Part shown: in pieces, positions 38,493-46,867 of the stretch
Position numbering within the stretch: the stretch's first letter is position 1
How the letters are laid out: each line of letters starts with the position of its first letter
Origin: Rhodobiaceae bacterium
GTDB lineage: Bacteria > Pseudomonadota > Alphaproteobacteria > RS24
Direction: 5' to 3'
DNA length: 64,000 nucleotides
NCBI GenBank assembly: GCA_024645085.1
Contig: JAHEGN010000001.1
Span: 90,771 to 154,770 of the forward strand
The notes under the pieces: model-generated
Seen by the model: only the letters and a program-made list of their open reading frames with translations
Databases searched by the model: none
What the model was told of the DNA's origin: nothing
Position numbers and translations under genes: made by a program

Positions 38493-38924
38493 ATGCCAGC
38501 CCAAGCAATAAAGCCCCGGTGCCTCAGAAGACATCAGATTCTAGGAGCAAGCCTCCCGCAAAATGAGCTTCACACGGCTTGCAAGATTCGGTTGGTGCTA
38601 TCTAGCGTTCAGCTCATCTATCATGCGCACGCCACTCATTTGCTCGGCCCTAGTCGTGGCGGGCGGCATTTGGCAAGGGCGCGTCAAACCATGCATTATC
38701 TAGCGCATTGTTGTTTCAGCATTTCCTATAGCGAGCTGGCGCGGCTGACCGGGCGCGATCGAACCACGGTCGCCCACGCATGTCGGCGGGTAGAAGACTC
38801 ACGCGATGATCCTCGCATTGATAAGGGGCTTTACTTTCTGGAGTCGTCTCTGACCAGTATGGCCCTTATGAATTTGCGTACACCCTATCATTTTGGGGAG
38901 GCCGACGATGACTCCAGCGGATGA
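38493..38924 (+). CDS. DnaA domain IV-like DNA-binding protein
   Basis: 143 residues. The middle (about 60-105) is the DNA-binding domain IV of DnaA: ARARQTMHYLAHCCFSIS, then GRDRTTVAHACRRVED. The AAA+ domain of DnaA is absent and the N-terminal 45 residues are unrecognised. The second motif position, histidine in DnaA (RDHTTV), is arginine here. The start is ATG 38493, six bases after AGGGGG; an ATG at 38487 is too close to it. The next gene begins 17 bases before the stop. Stand-alone members with unknown role are known in Alphaproteobacteria. Confidence 0.8.
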   Translation: MPAQAIKPRCLRRHQILGASLPQNELHTACKIRLVLSSVQLIYHAHATHLLGPSRGGRHLARARQTMHYLAHCCFSISYSELARLTGRDRTTVAHACRRVEDSRDDPRIDKGLYFLESSLTSMALMNLRTPYHFGEADDDSSG

Positions 38925-39678
38925 ACGCATATTGCGTCAATATGGCAAAAAATTAAGTCAGCCGGATATTTTCCTACAAGCCTCGAAAGATGAGCGGTTT
39001 CAAATTACGTCAAAGCGCAAGCCGGCAGCCAAAAAAACCGCCATTATGATTGATGCGAAATATGTCCGTTGTTGGCAAAGGGCGGATTTATTGGAAGATC
39101 AAGGGGCCGGCAAGCTGGTGCTATCCGATCAGGGGCGCTCTTGGTTGCGTCGACAGCAGGCGTCAGACACGCCGTATATGGAGCAACATCAAGCGCGCGG
39201 CAAACAGCGATTGCCCGATGTGGGCCTTGTGGAGCGCAATGTCAGCATTTCGCCTCTGATTTGGTTGCGGTCGCGCGAGAAAACCAAAAGGTTCGGTATC
39301 GGCGAGCTTGAATTTGAGGCCGGTGAACGTTTTGCGAGGGATTTTCATCTTGGACAATTTTATGAAAAACTGTCGATAAATTGGCAGCACCCTATAGGCG
39401 TTACCAATATGGCCAAAGATCATGGCGCAAATGAACCAGCCCATGTTCTCGACGCGCGGCGGCGACTAAATGAAGCCCTCGACCATCTTGGCCCCGGACT
39501 TGATGAAATGATGCTGGCTATATGCTGTTATGAACAGGGCTTGGAGGCTTGCGAAAATGTTTTTTCCCTGCCGCGTCGGTCGGCGAAAATGATCTTAAAG
39601 CTCGGGCTGTTGCGCCTGTCGGTATTTTATGGGCTTCAATCGACCAAAGCGGCAGCCGCGTCTTTTCGGATGCGTTGA
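38908..39678 (+). CDS. DUF6456 domain protein
   Basis: 256 residues. The C-terminal half carries the DUF6456 pattern: SPLIWLRSREKTKRFGIGEL, AGERFARDFHLGQ near residue 140 and LGPGLDEMMLAICCYEQGLE near residue 200. A lysine-rich stretch (about 30-45) and a helical region that looks like a winged helix suggest DNA binding. The function is unknown. ATG 38908 has GGGGAG upstream and overlaps the DnaA-IV gene, so the pair is co-translated. Its 3' end overlaps sufE on the opposite strand by 43 bases. Confidence 0.8.
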   Translation: MTPADERILRQYGKKLSQPDIFLQASKDERFQITSKRKPAAKKTAIMIDAKYVRCWQRADLLEDQGAGKLVLSDQGRSWLRRQQASDTPYMEQHQARGKQRLPDVGLVERNVSISPLIWLRSREKTKRFGIGELEFEAGERFARDFHLGQFYEKLSINWQHPIGVTNMAKDHGANEPAHVLDARRRLNEALDHLGPGLDEMMLAICCYEQGLEACENVFSLPRRSAKMILKLGLLRLSVFYGLQSTKAAAASFRMR

Positions 39679-40043
39679 ACCATGGCTTGAAAACCATTTG
39701 AGCGCTGCGGCGTCAAATGTTCGCTGAGGCCGAGTTGTTCAAAGGCGCCTTTGGCATCAACGTCCAAAATATCAGCCGCGGTTTTGTTGGAGAATAAGTC
39801 CAAAACAATAGCCACCAAGCCGCGCACAATATGAGCGTCGCTGTCGCCGCGAAACACCAGCTTATCGCCGTGTAACTCGCTGACTAGCCAGACTTGGCTG
39901 ACACAGCCGGGCACTTTATGGGTGTCGCTATGCTCAGCTTCACTCAGCGGCGCCAAATTGCCGCCCAATTCAATAATATAGCGATAGCGGTCTTCCCAGT
40001 CATCAAATAGGGAAAAATCATCTAATAGGCTTTCTAACGACAT
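39636..40043 (-). CDS. sufE: cysteine desulfuration protein SufE
   Basis: 135 residues. The active cysteine Cys47 sits in THKVPGCVSQVWL, and DSDAHIVRGLVAIVLDLFS follows, both typical of SufE. It takes sulfur from SufS and passes it to the SufBCD scaffold for Fe-S cluster assembly. GTG/ATG/ATG triplets stand in a row; ATG 40043 has the best spacing from AGGAG. The other suf genes are not in this window. The 3' end overlaps the DUF6456 gene. Confidence 0.92.
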   Translation of the reverse strand: MSLESLLDDFSLFDDWEDRYRYIIELGGNLAPLSEAEHSDTHKVPGCVSQVWLVSELHGDKLVFRGDSDAHIVRGLVAIVLDLFSNKTAADILDVDAKGAFEQLGLSEHLTPQRSNGFQAMVQRIRKDAAAALVD

Positions 40044-40158
40044 CATCACTCCTAATATTCGGCAAACTAGGCGTTGCGTCGGATTTGTGCAAGCCTCGGC
40101 TGTGGCGCGAAATGCCGCGCATATAGGCAGCGGCGCTCGTTCCTGCTATAGCGGAAAT

Positions 40159-40509
40159 ATGAGTTGGCGGATTAAATCAGAAATTTTCATTCAAGCCTTG
40201 GTGCGTCGCGTCTATGCCGCACAGGCCGCGGCCTATATTATTCGCCGTGGTGACAGCGACGCTGGCAATGTTATGATCCGGATAAATCGACTTGACGGTT
40301 GCTCCGGAGTTTTGACAATGTTTACCGATATGTCGGGCGAGCGATGTTGGCGCGTCGCTCATGCTCCGGCAACGCGGGATGAAGACGTCGATGAATTTTT
40401 GAGCCGTGAGATTAATCGCGATCCAGATGTTTGGGTGGTTGAAATTGAGGATAGACAGGGTCGCCATTTTCTTGAAGAAAGAATCGATGGCAAATGGGAT
40501 GAGAACTAA
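40159..40509 (+). CDS. DUF1491 family protein
   Basis: 116 residues matching DUF1491: KSEIFIQALVRRVYAAQAAA at the start, RRGDSDAGNVMIRINRL near residue 29, and a C-terminal DEDVDEFLSREINRDPDVWV. It is a small soluble protein of unknown function, widespread in Alphaproteobacteria. ATG 40159 starts the conserved MSWRIKSEIF. The mechanosensitive channel gene begins 19 bases after its stop. Confidence 0.83.
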   Translation: MSWRIKSEIFIQALVRRVYAAQAAAYIIRRGDSDAGNVMIRINRLDGCSGVLTMFTDMSGERCWRVAHAPATRDEDVDEFLSREINRDPDVWVVEIEDRQGRHFLEERIDGKWDEN

Positions 40510-40528
40510 TGAATAAAAAGGTTTTGAT

Positions 40529-41668
40529 ATGCAAGAAATGGTAAACAATTTTCTCCAATTGGTCGGCGAAGTCTGGCAGGTCGGTTCGCTTGGCGTTGGG
40601 GCTGGCAATATGCTCGGCGCGCTCGCAGTATTCTTGTTTTTCGCTATATTGCGCGGTTTGTTTACACGTTTCGTCTTAAGCGCTTTTCAGCGGCTTACCG
40701 ATCGAACAAAAACCAAAGTTGACGATATGCTGCGCGAGGCGATTGAGCGGCCACTGAAATTCTTCTTTCTCGTCTTGGGCGCGTTTTTTGCCAAAGAGAC
40801 AATGGTTTTATCCGGTTTAGCTCTGGAGCTCGCGGATAATACGGTACGTAGCTTAATTGCCGTAGCGCTTTTTTGGACCATTCACGCTGCGAGCACGCCA
40901 GTCGCTTATAGTTTGCAAAGCGTCAAGGACGTGTTGTCGTCAGAAATTATTTCATGGCTGGTGGCGATTTTGCGCTGGGGCGTTATTTTGACAGGCTTGG
41001 CTACCATCTTGCAAATTTGGGGCATTCAGATTGCCCCGATTATTGCGGGCTTTGGCCTATTTGGTGTGGCCGTCGCTTTGGGGGCGCAGGATTTGTTCAA
41101 AAACCTCTTGGGTGGTGTATCGATTTTGGTCGAGCGTCGTTTCAAAATTGGCGATTGGGTGGCAGTGCCGGATGTTGTCGAGGGGGTTGTCGAGCATATC
41201 GGCTTCCGCTCAACCCGTGTGCGTCGGTTCGATAAGGTGCCTGCCATTGTGCCAAATAATATGTTTTCGGATCATGCGCTAATTAATTATTCCGAAATGA
41301 CCCATCGGCGGATTTATTGGACGATTGGCCTGGAATACAGAACCACGAAGGAACAATTGCAAAAAGTGCGCGACGATATTTTGGCGTGGATTGAGGGCAA
41401 TGATAATTTCGTCTCAAGCGATGAGCTGCCGTGTTTGGTCTATGTCGATAGTTTCAACAGCAGCTCGATTGACATGATGGTCTATTGTTTCACCCGTGAA
41501 ACCCTGTGGGCCAACTGGCTGAAAAATAAGCAAGATTTGGCTTATGCGATTAAGCAGATTGTCGAAGAAGCCGGTTCGGCCTTCGCCTTCCCAAGTCGTT
41601 CAGTGTATCACGAGGTGACCAATGGCGAGACAGCAGAATTATTCGAGCCGCCGAAAGGCAAAGAATAA
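40529..41668 (+). CDS. small-conductance mechanosensitive channel (MscS family)
   Basis: 379 residues. Membrane helices are predicted about residues 25-45, 70-95, 115-130 and 140-165, with the pore helix in GFGLFGVAVALGAQDLFKN near residue 172. The beta domain begins at GGVSILVERRFKIGDWVAVP. The channel opens on hypo-osmotic shock to release solutes. An extended C-terminal domain follows. The stop abuts the stop of the DUF934 gene on the other strand. Confidence 0.9.
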   Translation: MQEMVNNFLQLVGEVWQVGSLGVGAGNMLGALAVFLFFAILRGLFTRFVLSAFQRLTDRTKTKVDDMLREAIERPLKFFFLVLGAFFAKETMVLSGLALELADNTVRSLIAVALFWTIHAASTPVAYSLQSVKDVLSSEIISWLVAILRWGVILTGLATILQIWGIQIAPIIAGFGLFGVAVALGAQDLFKNLLGGVSILVERRFKIGDWVAVPDVVEGVVEHIGFRSTRVRRFDKVPAIVPNNMFSDHALINYSEMTHRRIYWTIGLEYRTTKEQLQKVRDDILAWIEGNDNFVSSDELPCLVYVDSFNSSSIDMMVYCFTRETLWANWLKNKQDLAYAIKQIVEEAGSAFAFPSRSVYHEVTNGETAELFEPPKGKE

Positions 41669-42181
41669 TTATTTGCCGTGGCGCTGCCATAATATGCCAC
41701 GGCGGCCGTCGCTGGCAGGTTGATAGGCTTGGCTAAATTCGCCTAAGGCTTGATTGAACTGGTCGAGTGAGATAGAGGCGTCGACTTCAAATGCATTAAT
41801 GCCGCAACGCGCCATTGGCTGCCATTGGTCGAATAAAACCTCGCCCATGGCACGCACTTCGCCGTCAAATTTCAGCTCCTCGCGCAAAATACGCGCCGAG
41901 CTAAAGCCGCGACCATTGCGATAGACGGGAAACTCAATGGCGACCAATTGAATCATGTCGAGAAACGGTGCCAGACGGCGCACGTCCTCGCCTTGTTTCT
42001 CGCTAGCCCGTAAAATGACGCCCAAAGGCGCATTGCGGGAACGCAATGTGTCGGCGTCGTCCTCAAGGCGCTGCAATGAAATAATGCTTGCCGCATCACT
42101 CAGCGCTGCGTCGTCTTCGACATAGCTCCAGAGGTTTTCAGCCATGGCGCCATCTTTGATTAATTGTCGATTACTCTGCAT
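41669..42181 (-). CDS. DUF934 family protein of the sulfite reductase cluster
   Basis: 170 residues. The family core reads VAIEFPVYRNGRGFSSARIL near residue 84 and GEVLFDQWQPMARCGINAF near residue 117. DUF934 proteins occur beside assimilatory sulfite reductase genes and are thought to help electron delivery or assembly, but the role is not proven. ATG 42181 lies 11 bases inside the reductase 3' end, so translation is coupled. Confidence 0.87.
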   Translation of the reverse strand: MQSNRQLIKDGAMAENLWSYVEDDAALSDAASIISLQRLEDDADTLRSRNAPLGVILRASEKQGEDVRRLAPFLDMIQLVAIEFPVYRNGRGFSSARILREELKFDGEVRAMGEVLFDQWQPMARCGINAFEVDASISLDQFNQALGEFSQAYQPASDGRRGILWQRHGK

Positions 42182-43826
42182 AGAGACGTTCCTTAAATGG
42201 CTGCATGCCGACACGTCGATAAGTGTCGATAAAACGCTCGCCGTTGTGGCGCAAATCAACATAGCTGGCGACGAGGTTTTCAATCGCGTCAACAATGTCA
42301 TCTTCGGTGAAAGCGCGGCCTGTAATGTCGCCAAGGCTGGCGTTCTCATCGGCTGAGCCACCCAGCGAGATTTGGTAAAACTCGGTGCCCTTTTTGTCGA
42401 CGCCGAGAATACCAATATGGCCGACATGGTGGTGGCCACAGGCGTTAATGCAGCCGGAAATTTTAATTTTCAATTCGCCAATATCATATTGCCGGTCGAG
42501 ATCGGCAAAGCGGTTGGAGATTTCTTGCGCCAAGGGAATAGAGCGGGCATTGGCGAGATTGCAATAATCCAAACCGGGGCAGGCGATGGTGTCGGAAATC
42601 ATCCCCAGATTAGGGGTCGCTAAGCCATGCGCCAAAAGCGTGTCATAAACGGTTTTCAAATCATCCAGTTTGACGTGCGGCAAAACCAGATTTTGTTCAT
42701 GCGTCACCCGCACTTCGTCTTGCGCATAGGCTTCGGCTAAATCGGCAATCACATCCATTTGCGCGTCGCTGGCGTCGCCGGGAATGCCGCCAATTGGCTT
42801 TAGCGATATATTGACAATGCCATAGCCTGATTTGACATGGCTGACGACATTAGTGGTCACCCAATGGTCAAAGGCGCTGTCGCTGGCCCGCGCGCTGTCG
42901 AGGCTGGCGCTGGTGGCGGGAAGCTCTTGCAGCACGGGCGGGGCGAAATAAGCGGCAATACGGTCAATCTCTTCTTGCGGCACGGTCAGCATTTGGCTGG
43001 CATCAATTTTGGCAAATTCGGCGTCGACGAGGCGGCGCATTTCTTCTTCGCCGGTTTCATGCACTAGAATTTTAATCCGCGCTTTATATGAATTGTCGCG
43101 TCGACCCAGCATATTATAGACCCGCATCACCGCCTCCAAATAGGCGAGCAATTGGGCAGCTGGCACAAAGTCCGACATTTTTTTGGCGATGAAAGGCGTA
43201 CGGCCCTGGCCGCCGCCGACGTGGACTTCATAGCCAATCTCGCCAGCGGCATTTTTGACAATTACAATGCCAATGTCGTGCAGCTTAATGGCAGCGCGGT
43301 CATTCTTATGACCGGTGACGGCGATTTTGAATTTGCGCGGCAGATAAGAAAACTCTGGATGAAAGGTTGACCACTGGCGAATGATTTCAGAGATAATCCG
43401 CGGATCTTCAACCTCATCAGCAATGGCGCCGGCATATTGGTCGGACGTCACATTGCGAATGCAATTGCCTGAGGTTTGGATGGCGTGCATCTCAACACTG
43501 GCCAATTCTTGCAAAAGATCGGGAATGCGATCGAGCGCTGGCCAATTATATTGAATGTTCTGGCGGGTGGTAAAATGGCCATAGCCGCGGTCATATTTGC
43601 GCGCCAAATGAGCCAGCATCCGCATTTGCTTGGAAGAGAGTGTGCCATAGGGTATGGCGACGCGCAGCATATAGGCGTGTAATTGCAAATAGACACCATT
43701 CATCAGCCGCAGGGGCTTGAAGGCGTCTTCGGTAATTTCACCCGCCACCCGACGCGCCACTTGGCCACGGAATTGCTCAACCCGCTCGGCGACTAATTGG
43801 TGATCAAATTCATCATAACGATACAT
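42171..43826 (-). CDS. cysI: nitrite/sulfite reductase, siroheme [4Fe-4S] protein
   Basis: 551 residues with the duplicated ferredoxin-like/siroheme fold. The siroheme-binding FTTRQNIQYNW is at 85-95. The four cluster cysteines fit C-x5-C (416/422, CPGLDYC) and C-x3-C (459/463, GCINACGHHH). It reduces sulfite to sulfide or nitrite to ammonia. The flanking DUF2849 and DUF934 genes point to assimilatory sulfite reduction. The flavoprotein CysJ is not adjacent, so electrons probably come from ferredoxin. Confidence 0.92.
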   Translation of the reverse strand: MYRYDEFDHQLVAERVEQFRGQVARRVAGEITEDAFKPLRLMNGVYLQLHAYMLRVAIPYGTLSSKQMRMLAHLARKYDRGYGHFTTRQNIQYNWPALDRIPDLLQELASVEMHAIQTSGNCIRNVTSDQYAGAIADEVEDPRIISEIIRQWSTFHPEFSYLPRKFKIAVTGHKNDRAAIKLHDIGIVIVKNAAGEIGYEVHVGGGQGRTPFIAKKMSDFVPAAQLLAYLEAVMRVYNMLGRRDNSYKARIKILVHETGEEEMRRLVDAEFAKIDASQMLTVPQEEIDRIAAYFAPPVLQELPATSASLDSARASDSAFDHWVTTNVVSHVKSGYGIVNISLKPIGGIPGDASDAQMDVIADLAEAYAQDEVRVTHEQNLVLPHVKLDDLKTVYDTLLAHGLATPNLGMISDTIACPGLDYCNLANARSIPLAQEISNRFADLDRQYDIGELKIKISGCINACGHHHVGHIGILGVDKKGTEFYQISLGGSADENASLGDITGRAFTEDDIVDAIENLVASYVDLRHNGERFIDTYRRVGMQPFKERLYAE

Positions 43827-43847
43827 ATCTACTCCAATCAGCCGGGC

Positions 43848-44174
43848 TTAGCTGGCGATCGCTTGTTTGCCGAGATCCAACCGAATGGTTGGGCCCTTGG
43901 CGCGAATGGTTTCGCGCACGCTGGCCGGTTGAAAGCCAGTCTGCGCGTCTTGCAAAACTTCAAATAAATAGGGGTCAAGAACATGGGCTTCAAAATCAGC
44001 CGGCATGGCACGGGCTAAAACAGCCTCAGCAGCGTCGGCGCCATCAGCAATGGCAGCCTCGCTAAAGCTTAACGACCAGTGCCCCGCATCGGTGAAATAA
44101 ACCACTTCGCCATCAGTGAGGCGGTTGGCAGTGACGGCCTGAAAGCGGGCCCCTTTTGCGCTATGTTGCGCCAT
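43848..44174 (-). CDS. DUF2849 family protein
   Basis: 108 residues. The core reads AVTANRLTDGEVVYFTDAGH near residue 12, and the end contains VRETIRAKGPTIRLD. DUF2849 proteins precede sulfite reductase genes in many Alphaproteobacteria; a role as a small accessory protein is inferred from context. AGGAG lies upstream of the ATG at 44174, and a promoter candidate is at 44200-44228. The reductase gene starts 21 bases after its stop. Confidence 0.83.
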   Translation of the reverse strand: MAQHSAKGARFQAVTANRLTDGEVVYFTDAGHWSLSFSEAAIADGADAAEAVLARAMPADFEAHVLDPYLFEVLQDAQTGFQPASVRETIRAKGPTIRLDLGKQAIAS

Positions 44175-44199
44175 ATCAAGTCTCCTGAGATTCAGCCGG

Positions 44200-44228
44200 A
44201 TAATGCATATTTTCGCGTATAGGGTCAA
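44200..44228 (-). promoter_or_regulatory. predicted promoter of the sulfite reductase cluster
   Basis: On the minus strand TTGACC (44228-44223) is followed after 17 bases by CATTAT (44205-44200). It precedes the DUF2849 gene and lies in the 95-base gap after the ABC permease. Confidence 0.45.
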
Positions 44229-44269
44229 GCTCTTGTAAAACTGTATAAACCACAAAAATTATACGTAAT

Positions 44270-45037
44270 TTAGTCCTGAAAACTCTCGTGCCAGCGGCGC
44301 AGTGCCAGCCATTCAACAAAGCTGAGCAGATAAAAAATCCCAATGCCAAGCACCGATAGCAAAAATAGGGCGGCGAACATGGTGGCGATTTCTAACCGAT
44401 TACCGGCTTCAATAATGCGCCATGCAAGCCCCGTGCTGGCCCCTGAACCGGCAACGAATTCAGCAACCACAGCGCCGATAAGCGCCAGTCCGGCGGATAT
44501 TTTAGCGCCGGTTAAAATCGCCGGTAGCGCGGCAGGGATTTCCAAATAGAGCAAACGCTGCCAGCCATTGGCGCGGCTCAGTGTCATCAGATCGTGCAAT
44601 TGCCCGTCAATACTGCGCAGGCCCTGCACGCTATTGGACAAAACCGGAAAAAACGCAACAATCCAAGCAATAATCACCATGGCCGTTTCGACATTGTCAA
44701 AACCGACCCAGATGAGAATTAGCGGCGCAATGGCCACCACTGGGGTGACTTGCAGGGTCACCACATAGGGGTAAAACGCCAGTTCAACGGCGCGCGCGCG
44801 GGTGAATAAAACCGCCAAGCCAAGGCCGCTGACCATGGCCCAGAAAAACGCAAAACCAGTGATACGCAAAGTTACCAAACTGGCGTCAATCAATCCGGCA
44901 AAATTGTCGACGAGAGCCGCCCCAATGGCTGACGGCGGCGGCAGGACGAATTTAGGAATCTCGGCATAGGCGACATAAAACTCCCAAAATCCAAGCAGGG
45001 CGCAACCAACGATGAGGGGCAAAAAATAACGCATCAC
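44270..45037 (-). CDS. ABC transporter permease (NMT1/SsuC-type)
   Basis: 255 residues with about six membrane helices. The cytoplasmic EAA loop is recognisable as YLEIPAALPAILTGAKISAG near residue 163. The family (BPD_transp_1 of the nitrate/sulfonate/pyrimidine group) works with an NMT1-like binding protein. Its start overlaps the stop of the ATPase gene by four bases, so the three genes form one operon in the order binding protein, ATPase, permease. Confidence 0.88.
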   Translation of the reverse strand: MMRYFLPLIVGCALLGFWEFYVAYAEIPKFVLPPPSAIGAALVDNFAGLIDASLVTLRITGFAFFWAMVSGLGLAVLFTRARAVELAFYPYVVTLQVTPVVAIAPLILIWVGFDNVETAMVIIAWIVAFFPVLSNSVQGLRSIDGQLHDLMTLSRANGWQRLLYLEIPAALPAILTGAKISAGLALIGAVVAEFVAGSGASTGLAWRIIEAGNRLEIATMFAALFLLSVLGIGIFYLLSFVEWLALRRWHESFQD

Positions 45038-45786
45038 AAATAGGCCGCCGCATGATGGCCGAGCGCTTCGGAAATGGCGGCGCAGGCTTGATGGTAGGCC
45101 GGTGCCGCGCGAAAGTTCTGAGCGTCTTGCCGCATTGGCATGGCAATTTCTTGGGCAATGTCGCCATTTTTATTCATCACCAAAACATTTTGTGCCAAAT
45201 AGGCGGCTTCTGTGACCGAATGAGTGACAAAAATAATGGTCGGTTTTTCTTGCTGCCAAATATGGCGCAAATCATCGTCGAGGCGAAACCGTGTCAGCTC
45301 ATCAAGCGCCGCGAAAGGTTCATCTAAAAGCAGGGTCTGTGGGCGGCCAGCCAGCGCGCGGGCCAGCGACACACGCATTTTCATGCCGCCAGATAAGTGC
45401 CGTGGCAAGGCGCTTGCCCTGTCGGCTAGGCCGACCATTTCGAGCGCATGGGTGACGCGCGATTGAATTTCGGCGCTTGAAAGCTTGGCGAATTTTAACG
45501 GCAGGGCGACATTGTCATAAACACTGCGCCATGCCAGCAATGTCGGCTCTTGAAACACCAGACCAATGTCGCCCTTGCCATGATTTTCAATGGTTCCAGC
45601 GCTGGCCGGTAAAAGCCCGGCGACGGCGCGCAGCAAAGTGCTTTTGCCGCACCCTGATGGGCCGACCAAAGCGGTAAAACTGCCAGCTTCAAACGCATGC
45701 GAGAGGTGACGCAGCGCCTGATAGCCATTGTCATAGCCAATGGTGACATTATCGAGTTTCAGCGCGGGAGCGGGTTTGGTGGCCAT
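45034..45786 (-). CDS. ABC transporter ATP-binding protein
   Basis: 250 residues. Walker A is GPSGCGKST at 42-50, the signature HLSGGMKMR lies near residue 128, and Walker B TLLLDEPFAALD follows. The Q-loop FQEPTLLAWRSV and switch FVTHSVTEA agree with the nitrate/sulfonate/taurine/thiamine-precursor ATPase group. It energises the adjacent permease. The ATG directly abuts the stop of the binding-protein gene. Confidence 0.9.
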   Translation of the reverse strand: MATKPAPALKLDNVTIGYDNGYQALRHLSHAFEAGSFTALVGPSGCGKSTLLRAVAGLLPASAGTIENHGKGDIGLVFQEPTLLAWRSVYDNVALPLKFAKLSSAEIQSRVTHALEMVGLADRASALPRHLSGGMKMRVSLARALAGRPQTLLLDEPFAALDELTRFRLDDDLRHIWQQEKPTIIFVTHSVTEAAYLAQNVLVMNKNGDIAQEIAMPMRQDAQNFRAAPAYHQACAAISEALGHHAAAYL

Positions 45787-46772
45787 TAGCGTGGGTCACC
45801 GCGATTGATAAATTGTGTGGTGAAGGCCGATTGCCACGCCAAGTCACGCGGATAAACCCCGCTTTGCAACATGGTGTCAAAGAAGTCGCGCCAGCGTTTT
45901 TCAGTCATCGCCCCAAGGCCAAGAGCTTGCGTATCGGCCGAACGCATCATCTCGCGAGCCCGTATTTGGCTGATGGCATTGGCAATAATATCATCAGTCA
46001 TTTCAGGATTGGCTTGTTTGATCAGCTGATTGCCCGGTGTCGGGTCGCCATAAATATAACGGCGCCAGCCCTCTATTGATGCGGTGACAAAAGCCTGGAC
46101 CACCTCCGGCTTGCTCTCAATCCAATCGGTGCGGGCCAGCACCATAGAGGCATAGCTCGGGTAATCATAATCGGCTAAGAGAAAAACCTGCGGCTTAAAA
46201 TTACCGCGCGTTTCAATCGTATAGGGTTCGGAGGTGACATAGCCTTGTTGAATGGCCTTGGGGTCAACCAGAAATGGCGCAAGGTTGAAAGTGTATTTGC
46301 GTATCTGCCGATTTTCAAAACCATATTTGACGCGCAGCCAAGCCCAAAACGCATTGACGGTGGCGTCGGCGACCATTATCGGCTGACCGCGCATATCGGC
46401 CAGCGATTGAATATCATCGCGCGGATGGGTGATTAGCACTTGCGGATCTTTTTGAAATGCCGCCATGACCGCTTTGGCGGGCACGCCCGCTTTGACCATA
46501 TTCAGCGGAATGAAACTATTCGAGCCCATGCCAAAATCAATTGCTCCAGCGCCGAGCAATTGCGGAATATTAACCCCTGGCCCGCCAGATCGGATGGTGA
46601 CATCAAGTCCGGCTTTTTCATACAGACCTAGCGCCTTGGCTTGGTAAAACCCGCCTTGTTCGGCTTGCGCCTTCCAATCAGTGGCGAAACTAACGGGCTC
46701 AAGGGCATGCGCCATGGCGCTGCTGGCTAGCCATAGGACACAAAGGTGGAGAAATTGACGGAACTGTTTCAT
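45786..46772 (-). CDS. NMT1/THI5-like ABC substrate-binding protein
   Basis: 328 residues with a cleavable signal peptide (about residues 1-23, cut after AHA). The mature start FATDWKAQAEQGGFYQAKAL and the GPGVNIPQLLGAGAIDFGMG block are typical of the NMT1/ThiY family. These proteins bind thiamine pyrimidine precursors, riboflavin or related compounds, and some bind sulfonates. No TPP or FMN riboswitch is seen upstream. The next genes downstream are sulfite reductase genes, so a sulfur compound is an alternative. Confidence 0.86.
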   Translation of the reverse strand: MKQFRQFLHLCVLWLASSAMAHALEPVSFATDWKAQAEQGGFYQAKALGLYEKAGLDVTIRSGGPGVNIPQLLGAGAIDFGMGSNSFIPLNMVKAGVPAKAVMAAFQKDPQVLITHPRDDIQSLADMRGQPIMVADATVNAFWAWLRVKYGFENRQIRKYTFNLAPFLVDPKAIQQGYVTSEPYTIETRGNFKPQVFLLADYDYPSYASMVLARTDWIESKPEVVQAFVTASIEGWRRYIYGDPTPGNQLIKQANPEMTDDIIANAISQIRAREMMRSADTQALGLGAMTEKRWRDFFDTMLQSGVYPRDLAWQSAFTTQFINRGDPR

Positions 46773-46867
46773 GGATATCTTTCGCGCTCATTATGGCCTA
46801 AAACTGACAGACAGTGAAGTGAGCGTCAATCACCCTTAGCGGGGCAATTGCAAAGAGAGTTAGAATT

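Noticed and set aside
46773..46867. TPP or FMN riboswitch upstream of the NMT1-type importer
   Set aside because: The 95-base gap is too short and none of the conserved riboswitch core blocks can be read.
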